Positions 11,152-22,934 of a DNA stretch of 64,000 nucleotides are shown here, piece after piece. The notes beneath the pieces are model-generated. The model searched no databases. It was not told the DNA's origin and saw only the letters and a list, made by a program, of their open reading frames with translations. The stretch lies in the NCBI GenBank assembly GCA_009760885.1, contig CM019718.1, positions 28,207,633 through 28,271,632 on the forward strand, written 5' to 3'. Each line of letters starts with the position of its first letter. Positions within the stretch are counted from its first letter, which is position 1. Source of the stretch: Achatina immaculata. Taxonomy: Eukaryota > Mollusca > Gastropoda > Stylommatophora > Achatinidae. The position numbers and the translations under genes are program-made.

Positions 11152-12475
11152 GTAAGTTGACTGACAGTTACTAGCACCAAGATTGACAACTATTATATCA
11201 CTTCTATCAACACAGAGTAAGTTGACTGACAGTTACTAGCACCAAGATTGACAACTATATATCACTTCTAGCAACACAGAGTAAGTTGACTGACAGTTAC
11301 TAACACCAAGATTGACAACTATATATCACTTCTAGTGCACATAGTAAGTTGACTGACAGTTACTAGCACCAAGATTGACAACTATATATCACTTCTAGCA
11401 ACACAGAGTAAGTTGACTGACAGTTACTAGCAACAAGATTGACAACTATATATCACTTCTAGCACACATAGTAAGTTGACTGACAGTTACTAGCAGCACA
11501 AACTAAATTGACTGACAACTGTTTCTACTAACAGCAGAAAGTAAGTTTATTGACAGTTGTCACAACTAGCACTAGAAAGTAAGTTTATTGACAGTTGTCA
11601 CAGCTAGTAGCAGAAAGTAAATTTATTGACAGTTGTCACAACTAGTAGCAGAAAGTAAATTTATTGACAGTTGTTACAACTAGTAGCAGAAAGTAAGTTT
11701 ATTGACAGTTGTCACAACTAGTAGCAGAACGTAAGTTTATTGACAGTTGTTACAACTAGTAGCAGAAAGTAAGTTTATTGACAGCTGTTGCTACTAGCAC
11801 CAGAAAGTAAGTTTATTGACAGTTGTCACAACTAACAGCAGAAAGTTAGTTTATTGACAGTTGTCACTACTAGCACCAGAAAGTAAGTTTATTGACAGCT
11901 GTTGCTACTAGCACCAGAAAGTAAGTTTATTGACAGCTGTTGCTACTAGCACCAGAAAGTAAGTTTATTGACAGTTGTCACTACTAGCACCAGAAAGTAA
12001 GTTTATTGACAGCTGTTGCTACTAGCACCAGAAAGTAAGTTTATTGACAGTTGTTACAACTAGCACCAGAAAGTAAGTTTATTGACAGTTGTCACTACTA
12101 GCACCAGAAAGTAAGTTTATTGACAGCTGTTGCTACTAGCACCAGAAAGTAAGTTTATTGACAGTTGTCACTACTAGCACCAGAAAGTAAGTTTATTGAC
12201 AGTTGTCACTACTAGCACCAGAAAGTAAGTTTATTGACAGCTGTTGCTACTAGCACCAGAAAGTAAGTTTATTGACAGTTGTCACTACTAGCACCAGAAA
12301 GTAAGTTTATTGACAGCTGTTGCTACTAGCAGTCCAAAGTTAGTTTATTGATAGCTATATATCACTACTTGTAAGACAAAGTAAATTGATTGATAACTAT
12401 ATATCACTACTTGTAAGACAAAGTAAGTTGATTGGCAGCTATATATCACTACTTGTAAGACAAAGTAATTTTTAT
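11117..12475 (+). repeat. Donor-containing minisatellite after exon 2
   Basis: The first copies are about 64 bp and reproduce the exon end (attgacaactatatatcact, then agcaacacaga) joined to the donor gtaagttgactgacag. There are about six such copies up to about 11480. From about 11520 a shorter derived unit of about 38 bp (accagaaagtaagtttattg) runs to about 12340, then a third variant (ctatatatcactacttgtaa). Nearly every copy keeps gtaag, a donor-like sequence. Confidence 0.93.
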
Positions 12476-13080
12476 TTAAACAGACCAGGTATTTGATGAT
12501 GGTCTACCACAACAACACATTGTCTTGTATCATGTGTCTACTTACTCAGAATTCTGAAGATCTGTCTGCCTTCCTTTTTTTTTAAACTTTTGTTTGCCAA
12601 CCAAATCATGTGCAGCAATCTCAGTACATTATTTTGTTACTGTTAATGCAAGCTGTAACACATCAAAAAATGACAGTGAAAGAAATGCTTTTCTTGTCCC
12701 TGTTACATGTTACCTGGAAGAAGAAAGCACCAGAAATGACAGAATTTTCCACCTGAGCACAATACAAGTGATTATTTCTGAAATCTCCCAACAGTTTTTT
12801 GACCTCTGCTCACTTAACAGCTTTCTGTAAGCCTAAACTTGGACAACAAAAAAAAAACCTTTCTGTCACTCTGTGATGTCCTGGAGGCTGCAGTCTGACA
12901 AGCATCAAACAATTTCTTTCAGTGGGAAAAGTAAACATAGAAGTAAACATCTTTTTTTTTTTTTCTCAGTCTATCTCCTGTCACATTTGACAGGTTATAG
13001 TTTGTTTCTGTACAGTTTCTTTTGGAAGTTTTGGCTTTTTTGTCAGTGGTTAGATTTTCTAGTTATTTCTTTAATCCACA
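12476..13080. other. Intron, no feature seen
   Basis: This is unique, AT-rich PPP1R21 intron between two arrays. The short ORFs here do not match family exons and have no convincing splice borders. Confidence 0.4.
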
Positions 13081-13084
13081 GTGA

Positions 13085-13692
13085 ACATCTTTGATTTTAA
13101 TATTCAGAGTGAATGTCTTGTATGAAAAGAGTGAGAGTGAACATCTTTGATGATAAGAGTCAGAATGAGCATCTTTCATGATAATATCCAGAGTGAACAT
13201 CTTTGGTGACAATATCCAGAGTGAACATCTTTGATGATAATATCCAGAGTAAGCATCTTTGATGATAATATCCAGAGTAAGCATCTTTGATGATAATATC
13301 CAGAGTAAGGATCTTTGATGATAATATCCAGAGTAAGCAGCTTTGATGATAAGAGTCAGAGTGAACATCTTTGATGATAATATTCCGAGTAAGCATCTTT
13401 GATGATAATATCCAGAGTAAGCAGCTTTGATGATAAGAGTCAGAGTGAACATCTTTGATGATAATATCCAGAGTAAGCAGCTTTGATGATAAGAGTCAGA
13501 GTGAACATCTTTGATGATAATATCCAGAGTAAGCAGCTTTGATGATAAGAGTCAGAGTGAACATCTTTGATGATAATATTCCGAGTAAGCATCTTTGATG
13601 ATAATATCCAGAGTAAGCATCTTTGATGATAATATCCAGAGTAAGCATCTTTGATGATGATATCCAGAGTGAACATCTTTGATAATAAGATC
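13085..13692. repeat. 28 bp minisatellite, about 21 copies
   Basis: Tandem copies of a 28 bp unit (tctttgatgataatatccag) with agagta, gagtgaa or gtcaga junction variants. It stops 28 bases before the acceptor of the next exon without including it. Units carry gagtaag, which resembles a donor, but there is no exon before it. Confidence 0.95.
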
Positions 13693-13720
13693 ATTTACTT
13701 TTATTCTGTTTTGTGTTTAG

Positions 13721-13813
13721 GTATACCAGGACAAGGTCATCCTCGATCATCCCATTCCAAGTTTTTTACTGGTCTTTGCAAGTCCCTCAATGATCTGCAT
13801 GAAGCTGTGAAAG
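13721..13813 (+). CDS. PPP1R21: PPP1R21 exon 3 in window
   Basis: The acceptor is ttgtgtttag and the donor is GAAAG/gtaaga. The 93-base exon starts with the second and third bases of a serine codon and ends with one base over. It encodes IPGQGHPRSSHSKFF and then LCKSLNDLHEAVK, aligned with the family segment ending LHGFHDVMK. Phase is continuous with both neighbours. Confidence 0.9.
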
Positions 13814-13994
13814 GTAAGAGAGTGCATTTTGTAAGAAATGTTGCTTAGACTTTGTGCAGAAACACAACAAAGGATTACTGCCAGTCTGTCTTCACTTTCC
13901 TAATTTCAAGTGGGATTTATAAGTACTTAAAAATATGAAACTGGGATCTGTGAATTAATTATTTTACATAAACTCCATCTTCTTCCCCTTTCAT

Positions 13995-14315
13995 ATTGTG
14001 TAACTTGTGTGGGCAGTATGTGTGAGTGTTTTGTTGAGTGATTGTTTTCCCACTTGTGTGGGCAGTATGTGTGAGTGTTTTGTTGAGTGATTGTTTTCCC
14101 ACTTGTGTGGGCAGTATGTGTGAGTGTTTTGTTGAGTGATTGTTTTCCCACTTGTGTGGGCAGTATGTGTGAGTGTTTTGTTGAGTGATTGTTTTCCCAC
14201 TTGTGTGGGCAGTATGTGTGAGTGTTTTGTTGAATGATTGTTTTCCCACTTGTGTGGGCAGTATGTGTGAGTGTTTTGTTGAGTGATTGTTATCCCACTT
14301 GTGTGTTTATTTTGT
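13995..14315. repeat. 49 bp minisatellite, about 6 copies
   Basis: Near-exact copies of a 49 bp unit (gtgtgggcagtatgtgtgag, then tgttttgttgagtgattg). The bases between this array and exon 3 (13814-13994) are unique intron. Confidence 0.95.
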
Positions 14316-14402
14316 GTATGTTCTATTTTTTTTTCCAGATCAAAGCATTAGTTGAAATATCAGCTTTTTTTGTGTTTGTTAATTGCATGTTCTCATATTC
14401 TG

Positions 14403-14555
14403 CTTCTTTCTTCACATTTCTTTCTTCACATTTCTTTCTTCACATTTTTTTCTTCACATTTCTTTCTTCACATTTCTTTCTTCACATTTTTTTCTTCACA
14501 TTTCTTTCTTCACATTTCTTTCTTCACATTTCTTTCTTCACATTTCTTTCTTCTT
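14403..14555. repeat. 14 bp ttcacatttctttc repeat
   Basis: About eleven copies of a pyrimidine-rich 14 bp unit (ttcacatttctttc). Three frames stay open by chance. Confidence 0.95.
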
Positions 14556-14605
14556 CCTACTATGTGCCTCAGATTCCTTTCTCTGCCTTCATCAGTTGCA
14601 ATTGT

Positions 14606-15428
14606 GAGAAGTGTCTTTTAGCATTATCAACATAAGTAAATTTATCAGGTGCAGTTGTGAGAAGTGTCTTTTAGCATTATCAACATAAGTAAATTTATCA
14701 GATATAGTTGCGAGAAGGGTCTTTTAGCATTTATCAACATAAGTAAATTTATCAGGTGCAGTTGTGAGAAGTGTCTTTTAGCATTTATCAACATAAGTAA
14801 ATTTATCAGGTGCATTTGTGAGAAGTGTCTTTTAGCATTTATCAACTTAAGTAAATTTATCAGGTGCAGTTGTGAGAAGTGTCTTTTAGCATTTATCAAC
14901 TTAAGTAAATTTATCAGGTGCAGTTGTGAGAAGTGTCTTTTAACATTTAACAACTTAAGTAAATTTATCAGGTGCAGTTGTGAGAAGTGTCTTTTAACAT
15001 TATCAACATAAGTAAATTTATCAGGTGCAGTTGTGAGAAGTGTCTTTTAGCATTTATCAGCTTAAGTAAATTTATCAGGTGCAGTTGTGAGAAGTGTCTT
15101 TTAACATTTAACAACTTAAGTAAATTTATCAGGTGCTGTTGTGAGAAATGACTTTTAGCATTTATCAACTTAAGTAAATTTATCAGGTGCAGTTGTGAGA
15201 AGTGTCTTTTAGCATTTATCAACTTAATTAAATTTATCAGGTGCAGTTGTGAGAAGTGTCTTTTAGCATTTATCAACTTAAGTAAATTTATCAGGTGCAG
15301 TTGTGAGAAGTGTCTTTTAGCATTTATGAACCTAATTAAATTTATTATCTGCAGTTGTGAGAAGTGTCTTTTAGCATTTATCAAATTAATTAAATTTATC
15401 AGGTGCAGTTGTGAGAAGTTGTCATTAG
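14606..15428. repeat. 54 bp minisatellite, about 15 copies
   Basis: Units of about 54 bp (agttgtgagaagtgtctttt, then agcatttatcaactta) end about 60 bases before the exon 4 acceptor. ORFs on both strands are artefacts of the array. Confidence 0.95.
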
Positions 15429-15486
15429 CATAGGTTAATTCTTTTGTATTTCATTAATAACCTGGCATGGTGCATCAATTTTTCAG

Positions 15487-15614
15487 AGGTTTCCAAACAT
15501 TACAATTCCAAAGTCTCTCTAGAACATCAGCTACCAACAGCCACCAAGGAGTTGAAGAGAACAGATGAGTGTGTGGTTGCTTCGCTTATATCTTTAGTGA
15601 CCACCACTGGCAAG
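15487..15614 (+). CDS. PPP1R21: PPP1R21 exon 4 in window
   Basis: The acceptor is catcaatttttcag. The exon encodes VSKHYNSKVSLEHQLPTATK and then DECVVASLISLVTTTGK, aligned with the family segment ISKHYSQKASIEHELPTATQ...VALTNGAGK. The end is ambiguous. Ending at 15614 needs a GC donor (CAAG/gcaggt) joined to the exon at 21851 and gives GKIASFM, as in vertebrates (GKIASFF). Ending at 15618 with the GT donor GCAG/gtcttt joined to 21855 gives GKAASFM, also in frame. I prefer the first because of conservation and the better remaining donor consensus. Confidence 0.88.
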
Positions 15615-15708
15615 GCAGGTCTTTGTGTTTGTCCTGTCTTTCTGCCATGCTGACTTTGTTATCTGTATAGTCCTGTAGTTTAACTTCATTATTATTTGTG
15701 AATGCTGG

Positions 15709-16798
15709 GTAGATCTCTACTTATGCTTCATTGATTACACCAAGGCATTTGACAAGGTGAAACATAATGAAATTATTAAAATGCTTGAAGACATCAGTAT
15801 AGACGGCAAAGACCTGAGGATTGTAAAACATCTATACTGGCAGCAAGAAGCAGCAGTTCGAGTTGAAAATAGAATTGGAAAATATCAACCTATAAAACAA
15901 GGGGTGCGACAAGGATGTGTACTATCTCCAGACCTTTTTTCTCTGTATAGCAAGAATATTCTAAGAACAATCATCACAGAACCAGGCATAAAAATTGGAG
16001 GATACAATATTAACAACCTTCGGTATGCTGACGACACAGTACTGATAGCAGAGAACCAACAAGACCTGCAAAATCTCTTGGATAAAGTCGCCAAAGAAAG
16101 TGAACAGAAAGGCCTTACTTTGAACATCAAAAAGACAGAGACTATGGTTATATCTAAGAAACAGAATCCACCAGCATGCAGTATTAAATTAAACGGAACT
16201 GTTCTAAAGCAGGTGCAGAAATTCAAATACCTTGGAGCAGTAATAACTTCAGATGGGAAATGCAGAACAGAAATTAGGAACAGAATAGGCCAAGCAAAGA
16301 CTGCATTTCAGAGAATGAGAAACATATTGACCAACACATCCTTATCAATGAATGTTAGAAAACGAGTACTAAAATGCTATATTGAACCTATCTTGTTATA
16401 TGGAAGTGAATCATGGACAATAGGCAAGTCTGCACAAAAATCATTGGAAGCAGCAGAAATGTGGTTTATTAGAAGAATGTTGCGAATCCCCTGGACAGCA
16501 AAAATAACTAATGAAGAATGTAGGAGAAGAGCTGGAGTGACAAAAAACCTTGTCAAAAAGATAAGAGAGAGACAATGTACTTTCATAGGACATGCAATGA
16601 GAAGAGGGGGCATTGAAAAATATTATAACAACAGGAAAAATAGAAGGAAGAAGATCAAGAGGAAGACCAAGAGAAATGATACTGGATAGTCTGACGGGAT
16701 GGTGTGAGAGGAGATCACCAACTGAGCTGATGGCGTGCATGAAGGATCGCGTACTCTGGAGAAGCATAATAGCCAACGCCAGTCGGCACGGCACATGA
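15709..16798 (+). mobile_element. 5'-truncated non-LTR retrotransposon, RT pseudogene
   Basis: A reading frame from about 15709 encodes a reverse transcriptase from motif A onward: CFIDYTKAFDKVKHNE, then GVRQGCVLSPDLFS (motif B), LRYADDTVLIAE (motif C with the YADD active site), FKYLGAVIT and the C-terminal GHAMRRGG. Near 16615 the frame shifts and continues as GRRSRGRPREMILD...RSIIANASRHGT, the usual end of such proteins. The frame has no ATG at its start and lacks the endonuclease domain, so this is a dead 5'-truncated insertion in the PPP1R21 intron, in the same orientation as the gene. Confidence 0.9.
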
Positions 16799-17095
16799 TA
16801 ATGATGATGGGTAGTGTGTGATATAGGATCACTTAACAAGAGTGCTACAGTAGCTATGTTGGTTGGCCAGCATGCCATTTATCTGTAATTCTGCCTGACA
16901 GAGAATGTTGGTTGGCCAATTTTTCATTTATCTGTAATTTTGCCTGGCAGACTGTGTTGTTTTTTTTGCTTGTGAGACATTGTAAGCAGACAGATGAAGT
17001 AGACATTAACAGAGACATGGTCTTGCAGAAAGACACAAGTCCTGGACAGATAGAAATCTCACCCTACTAAGTTCTCATCTACTCTTTCCTTACCT
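16799..17095. other. Intron, short direct repeat only
   Basis: Two copies of a roughly 55 bp segment (ttggttggcca then catttatctgtaat) occur at about 16858-16950. Nothing else is recognisable. Confidence 0.4.
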
Positions 17096-17097
17096 GC

Positions 17098-17928
17098 AGC
17101 TGATGTTCTAGGACCTTTACTGCTCTAGTCTACAAACCTCTACACCAGCCATGTTCTAGGACCTTTACTGCTCTAGTCTACAAACCTCTACACCAGCCAT
17201 GTTCTAGGACCTTTACTGCTCTAGTCTACAAACCTCTACACCAGCCATGTTCTAGGACCTTTACTGCTCTAGTCTACAAACCTCTACACCAGCCATGTTC
17301 TAGGACCTTTACTGCGCTAGATTACAAACCTCTACACCAGCCATGTTCTAGGACCTTTACTGTGCTAGATTACAAACCTCTACACCAGCCATGTTCTAGG
17401 ACCTTTACTGCTCTAGTCTACAAACCTCTACTCCAGCCATGTTCTAGGACCTTTACTGTGCTAGATTACAAACATCTACCCCAGCCATGTTCTAGGACCT
17501 TTACTGTGCTAGATTACAAACCCTCTACATCAGCCATGTTCTAGGACCTTTACTGCACTAGATTACAAACCCTCTACACCAGCCATGTTCTAGGACCTTT
17601 ACTGCGCTAGATTACAAACCCTCTACACCAGCCATGTTCTAGGACCTTTACTGTTCTAGATTACAAACCCTCTACACCAGCCATGTTCTAGGACCTTTAC
17701 TGCGCTAGATTACAAACCCTCTACACCAGCCATGTTCTAAGACCTTTACTGCGCTAGATTACAAACCTCTACCCCAGCCATGTTCTAGAACTTTACTGTG
17801 CTAGATTACAAACCTCTACCCCAGCCATGTTCTAGGACCTTTACTGTGCTAGATTACAAACCTCTACCCCAGCCATGTTCTGGGACCTTCACTGCACTAG
17901 ATTACAAACATCTACCCCAGCCATGTCC
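17098..17928. repeat. 48 bp minisatellite, about 17 copies
   Basis: Copies of a 48 bp unit (gttctaggacctttactg, then ctctagtctacaaacctc). A shift from the ctctagtctac form to the gctagattac form occurs about a third of the way along, so two subfamilies are arranged in blocks. Confidence 0.95.
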
Positions 17929-18010
17929 CAAAGATTCTTCTTAGGATCTTGTTCTCAAAGATCTGCAATTGTTCATCTTTCTTTGTTGTACTCCACACAT
18001 TTCTGATCCA
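17926..18010 (-). mobile_element. Reverse transcriptase scrap, minus strand
   Basis: The minus strand reads WSTTKKDEQLQIFENKILRR followed by IFG, matching the conserved post-RT segment (LQIFENKILRRI) of non-LTR elements. Only about 30 codons are recognisable. Confidence 0.55.
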
Positions 18011-18059
18011 TACATTACAGCTGGTCTTATTATAGTTTTTGTAGATTGTTATGTTAGAT

Positions 18060-18360
18060 AAGATGTAGACAAAAAATATTATGATGCCATAACAGTTGAA
18101 GGTTATGAAATACCAGAGATTAGACATGCTAATGACACAGTATTACTGTCCATGACACAAAAAAAGGAGTGGAAAAACTAATTATGTCAGTCTGTAAGAA
18201 TAATGAAGAGCAAAAACCTCTATCTTAATGTGAAGAAAACTAAATTGATGAAAACTGACAAAACAAATAAGTCGGCTGAAATATTTATCAGTGAAGAAAA
18301 ATTTGAAGAGGTGGAGAGTTTTGAGTATCTTGGATCATTACTAACTAATAATGGAGATCT
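18060..18360 (+). mobile_element. Reverse transcriptase fragment, plus strand
   Basis: Plus-strand frames encode EIRHANDTVLLSM, which is motif C with the first aspartate of YADD changed to asparagine, then LYLNVKKTKLM and VESFEYLGSLLT. A stop lies between the two parts. It abuts the 3' end of the minus-strand element at 18361, so two retroelements meet here with their 3' parts facing. Confidence 0.75.
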
Positions 18361-18761
18361 TATCTTATATTCTTCCCATTCCGTTAAATGTCACAAAGGG
18401 CTTGCAAGGTAGTTCACCAGTTTTTCTGTTTTCTGTGAGCTTTTCAACCTCGTCAAGGGATTTTATGCTTACTAATTTGGCCTCTCTTAACAATGTCCTC
18501 TTTAGAGTTTCATGTGGTCTGCCTCTTTTTCTTTGGCCTGTTGTGTTCCACTTGATAGCTTGTTTTGGGATTCTCTGATTGTTTCTTCTCATCACATGAC
18601 CAACATATGTCCATCTCCTTTTCCTGATCACCCATGAGACTGGTTGTTGTTCAGTCATCTGTCTTATCTCTGTATTGTTCTTGAATTTGTTCCACTTGAT
18701 GCCGAGTATTTTCCTTAGGCATTTGTTTTCAAAGGAGTCTAATTTCTTGTCTGTTTCTTTA

Positions 18762-20719
18762 GTTGTTTTCCAGCTTTTTTATGCATAAATGAGGGTGGAT
18801 ATTACATTTGAATTGAATAGTCTTAACTTGGTTTTTGTGCTTATAACTTTTGAATTCCATATGTTCTCAAGATTCTTGAAGATCGATGCTGCTTTTGCAA
18901 TTCTAACTTCCTTTTCTGGTGTCACCATCTTGGTCTATGTAGCTGCCAAGGTATGCAAATTGATTGACTTCTTCAATATCTGTCCCTTCTACTTGTATTT
19001 TTCCATTTTGATTAATGGGAAGTTTCATTATTTTTGTTTTGTCCTTGTTCATTTCAAGTTCTATTTTGCTAGCCAGTGAAGACAGGACATCTGTTTTTTC
19101 TTGCGTGGAATTCACATTGTTACTGATAACAGTTATGTCATCAGCAAAATCAAGATCTTCTAGTTGGATCCCATGTACCCAATCAATACCTGTGTTACCT
19201 GTTCAGCATTTTTTCATTATGAAGTCTATTGTAATCCCAAAAAGTAAAGGAGACAGTATACATCCTTGTTTCACGCCTGTTTCAGTCTGGAACCATTCGC
19301 TCATCCCTTCTTCTGTTTTGACTGCACAGTCATATCCATTGTAGAGGTCTTTAATGATGTTGGCAATTTTAGTTGGTATTCCATATAGACTTAAAATTCT
19401 CCACAATGAATCTCTGTTTATGCTATCAAATGCCTTTTTAAAAGTCTATAAAGTTCAGTATTAATGGTTTCTGCTTTTCAATATGTTCTTCAAGTATTAT
19501 TCCTAGAGTAAAGATCTGGTCGAGACAGCTTCTCCTTTTTCGAAATCCTGCTTGTTCTTCTCTCATTGCGGTATCCACTATATCTCCAAGTCTATTCAAA
19601 ATGACCTTGCAAAATACTTTTGACACAACTGATACTAAGGGATTAATGTTTAGGTATCTCAAATTCTTTCATAATTTTTCATAAGCTGCACCTATCTATG
19701 CTGTCATGAGCTTTCTTGAAGTCAGTGAAGATATCATGTAGTTGTTTTCCAGCTTTTTTATGCATAAATGAGGGTGGATATTACATTTGAATTGAATAGT
19801 CTTAACTTGGTTTTTGTGCTTATAACTTTTGAATTCCATATGTTCTCAAGATTCTTGAAGATCGATGCTGCTTTTGCAATTCTAACTTCCTTTTCTGGTG
19901 TCACCATCTTGGTCTATGTAGCTGCCAAGGTATGCAAATTGATTGACTTCTTCAATATCTGTCCCTTCTACTTGTATTTTTCCATTTTGATTAATGGGAA
20001 GTTTCATTATTTTTGTTTTGTCCTTGTTCATTTCAAGTTCTATTTTGCTAGCCAGTGAAGACAGGACATCTGTTTTTTCTTGCGTGGAATTCACATTGTT
20101 ACTGATAACAGTTATGTCATCAGCAAAATCAAGATCTTCTAGTTGGATCCCATGTACCCAATCAATACCTGTGTTACCTGTTCAGCATTTTTTCATTATG
20201 AAGTCTATTGTAATCCCAAAAAGTAAAGGAGACAGTATACATCCTTGTTTCACGCCTGTTTCAGTCTGGAACCATTCGCTCATCCCTTCTTCTGTTTTGA
20301 CTGCACAGTCATATCCATTGTAGAGGTCTTTAATGATGTTGGCAATTTTAGTTGGTATTCCATATAGACTTAAAATTCTCCACAATGAATCTCTGTTTAT
20401 GCTATCAAATGCCTTTTTAAAAGTCTATAAAGTTCAGTATTAATGGTTTCTGCTTTTCAATATGTTCTTCAAGTATTATTCCTAGAGTAAAGATCTGGTC
20501 GAGACAGCTTCTCCTTTTTCGAAATCCTGCTTGTTCTTCTCTCATTGCGGTATCCACTATATCTCCAAGTCTATTCAAAATGACCTTGCAAAATACTTTT
20601 GACACAACTGATACTAAGGGATTAATGTTTAGGTATCTCAAATTCTTTCATAATTTTTCATAAGCTGCACCTATCTATGCTGTCATGAGCTTTCTTGAAG
20701 TCAGTGAAGATATCATGTA
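18762..20719. repeat. 979 bp exact tandem duplication inside RT
   Basis: Bases 18762-19740 are repeated at 19741-20719 with no difference that I can find. All ORFs are duplicated with identical sequence and the junction is a clean join at gatatcatgta/gttgttttcc. The unit spans the reverse transcriptase catalytic region of the minus-strand element, so the array reads motif B to C twice. Confidence 0.95.
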
Positions 20720-21083
20720 CTTCTTTTCCATATTCCCAGTACTTTTCTGCTCTTTGACGTAGATAAAATATTTGGTCTGTGGTTGATCTATTCTTCCTAG
20801 TCTTGATATTTTCCCAGTCTGTTTTTGCTGTATGGTTTTAATCTATTTAAAAGTATAATAGATAGTATTTCGTAGCTTGTTTGTAGTAATGATATTCCTC
20901 TGTAGTTTTCACACTTGCTCTTATCACCTTTTTTGAATACTGGAATCAGTAATGATTCTCTCCATTCACTAGGGAGTTTTTCTTCTTTCTTTATTTGTTG
21001 TATTAGTACGCATATCTTTCATGTAGATTTAGACCTCCTTCCTTAATCTGCAGCAGTTCCATCTGAACCTGTTGTTTGTTGTG

Positions 21084-21262
21084 CTAGTTGACTAAGTCGA
21101 TAGTACGCTGTTCTCTCGTGGCTAGACGGCTGCTCGTCCTACCGGAGTCCGTGTTCGAATCCCAGGTAATTCCCTTGTGATTTTTCTTTCTCTCACGTCT
21201 CACTAAAGTGCTTTGTCTACGATTTTTTCGAGGTCTAATCATACAAAATTTGTTCTCTTACT
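21084..21262 (+). mobile_element. tRNA-like SINE/foldback element, partial copy
   Basis: The element has a tRNA-like core (gctgttctctcgtggctaga, then the B box gtgttcgaatccca) followed by a right arm ending aggtctaatcatacaaaat and ttctctta. The same sequence occurs in reverse at 34763-35040, where a complementary left arm is also present. Here the left arm is missing. It lies inside the minus-strand retrotransposon relic. Confidence 0.75.
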
Positions 21263-21850
21263 TTATCATAGAAATATGATACTGTAGATAACTTCTTCTA
21301 AGTCTGGTTCCTCTATTTCAGGTTCACAAGTCTGTATTTCTTCGCATTATAGTGTGCTTATAGGCTCTTCACAGTTTAGTAGTTTTTCTAAATATTCTTT
21401 CCATCTGGTACAGATTTTCTCTTCATTATTTATCATGTTTCCATTACTATCCTTCAAGCTCTGGAGAGATTGTTTATATCCCTTGCTTTACTATCCGCAA
21501 TTCATTATAGTATTACCTTTCTGCTTTTCTTATTCTGATGTCATGTCTGCATCTTGCTTACCATGTCTTTCATATATTGTCATTTTTGTTGATGAATAAC
21601 TTTTTGAGCTTCTTTACACTGTGTGTGGTACTTCTCCTCATGTTTCGTTGTTCATGTCATTCAGCCATTTTCTCTCATTTTATGAAATTCTGATTTAAAG
21701 AAATATAAAGTGTTGGCCAGTAGGATGTTTATTATTCACAGAAATATCATATTTTGTCACACTAACTGGCAAGGAGACGGAGACAGAGAAAGAAAATGGC
21801 CACAAACACCGAGTTTAGAGGGTTAATTCCTATTTTTGATTCTTCATCAG

Positions 21851-22018
21851 ATAGCAAGTTTTATGTCTGGGAACTTGGACTTCTTCTCCCAACCAGCCGG
21901 TTACAGAACCCGTGGTAGCAGTGTTTCTTCTGATGTGGTTATGGAAGGATGCTGGTCTCACCCAGCAGTCAACGCATTCAGACAGAGAGCAGCACAGTTC
22001 ATCACATCAATCAATAAG
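21851..22018 (+). CDS. PPP1R21: PPP1R21 exon 5 in window
   Basis: The acceptor is ttcttcatcag (or the next AG, 4 bases on; see exon 4) and the donor is AATAAG/gttctt. It has 168 bases, 56 codons, phase 0 at both ends. It encodes IASFMSGNLDFFSQPAGYRT, then SSVSSDVVMEGC and FRQRAAQFITSINK, aligned with the family stretch IASFFSNNVDYF...KKAAAYMKSL. The donor lacks the usual A at +3 and G at +5 and is weaker than the other donors of this gene. Confidence 0.9.
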
Positions 22019-22209
22019 GTTCTTGCTTACTTTCTATCAGCAGGATATCTTTTGTTCATCAGTCATCATGCTATGTTATCTGTCTACATTATCACATTAC
22101 TCTGGAAGCTGTTTTATTTCTTTCATACGTTAAATAATATTTTTATCTTTTTTTTTTTTTTTGATTACACCAGTCATGGTGTATTATCTGTTCACTTCAT
22201 TATCACCAT

Positions 22210-22765
22210 GCAGATAAGAAGAGCACTTGGTTCTGTTGAGCAACAGGCAAGTAGAGCACTTGGTTCTGTTGAGCAACAGGCAAGTAGAGCACTTGGTTCT
22301 GTTGAGCAACAGGCAAGTAGAGCACTTGATTCTGTTGAGCAGCAGGCAATTAGAGCACTTGGTTCTTTTGAGCAGCATACAAGTAGAGCACATGGTTTTG
22401 TTGAGCAGCAAACAAGTATAGCACTTGGTTCTTTTGAGGAGCAAACAAGTATAGCACTTCATTTTATTGAGCAGCAAACAAGTAGAGCACTTCATTTTAT
22501 TGAGTAGCAAACAAGTATAGCACTTGGTTCTATTGAGTAGCAAACAAGTAGAGCACTTCATTTTATTGAGTAGCAAACAAGTAGAGAACTTGGTTTTGTT
22601 GAGCAGCAAACAAGTATAGCACTTGGTTCTTTTGAGGAGCAAACAAGTAGAGCACTTCATTTTATTGAGCAGCAAACAAGTAGAGCACATGGTTTTGTTG
22701 AGCAAACAAGTGGAGCACTTGATTCTGTTGAGCAGCAGACAAGTAGAACACTTGCTCCAGTATCA
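22210..22765. repeat. 33 bp minisatellite, about 16 copies
   Basis: Units of 33 bp (gagcagcaaacaagtagagc, then acttggttctgtt) start about 190 bases after exon 5. Because 33 is a multiple of 3, ORFs on both strands persist. None is a protein family. Confidence 0.95.
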
Positions 22766-22934
22766 TTCATACAAGAACTTTGACCAAATTTGGCATCTTG
22801 TGTATCTTAGCATGTGTCCATTTGTAACTGTTAAGCCAGAGATTAAAGTCAGTTAGAAACCAGATCCATGACTTGTATGATGTTACCCTCCGCCTGTATT
22901 GGGCAAAGTTTCTAACATATTTTTGTTGTTGTTA

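Larger units (their letters stand above)
18361..21650 (-). mobile_element. Non-LTR retrotransposon pseudogene, minus strand
   Basis: Read right to left, recognisable segments are RWKEYLEKLLN (about 21390), LPSEWRESLLIPVFKKGDKS and YRGISLL (about 20960-20880), EQAGFRKRRSCLDQIF, SLYGIPTKIANII, GVKQGCILSPLLFG (motif B), DFADDITVIS (motif C), FAYLGSYIDQDGDTR, and the tail WTYVGHVMRRNNQRIP...KRGRPHETL. Stops and frame shifts interrupt it, so it is inactive. It contains a 979 bp internal duplication and an inserted tRNA-like element. A relative is at 60358-60935, and a 3' scrap of the same family lies at 24930-25135. Confidence 0.85.

Noticed and set aside
15757..16689. Active retrotransposon gene
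   Set aside because: No start codon at the true beginning, no endonuclease domain, and a frame shift near 16615 before the conserved tail.
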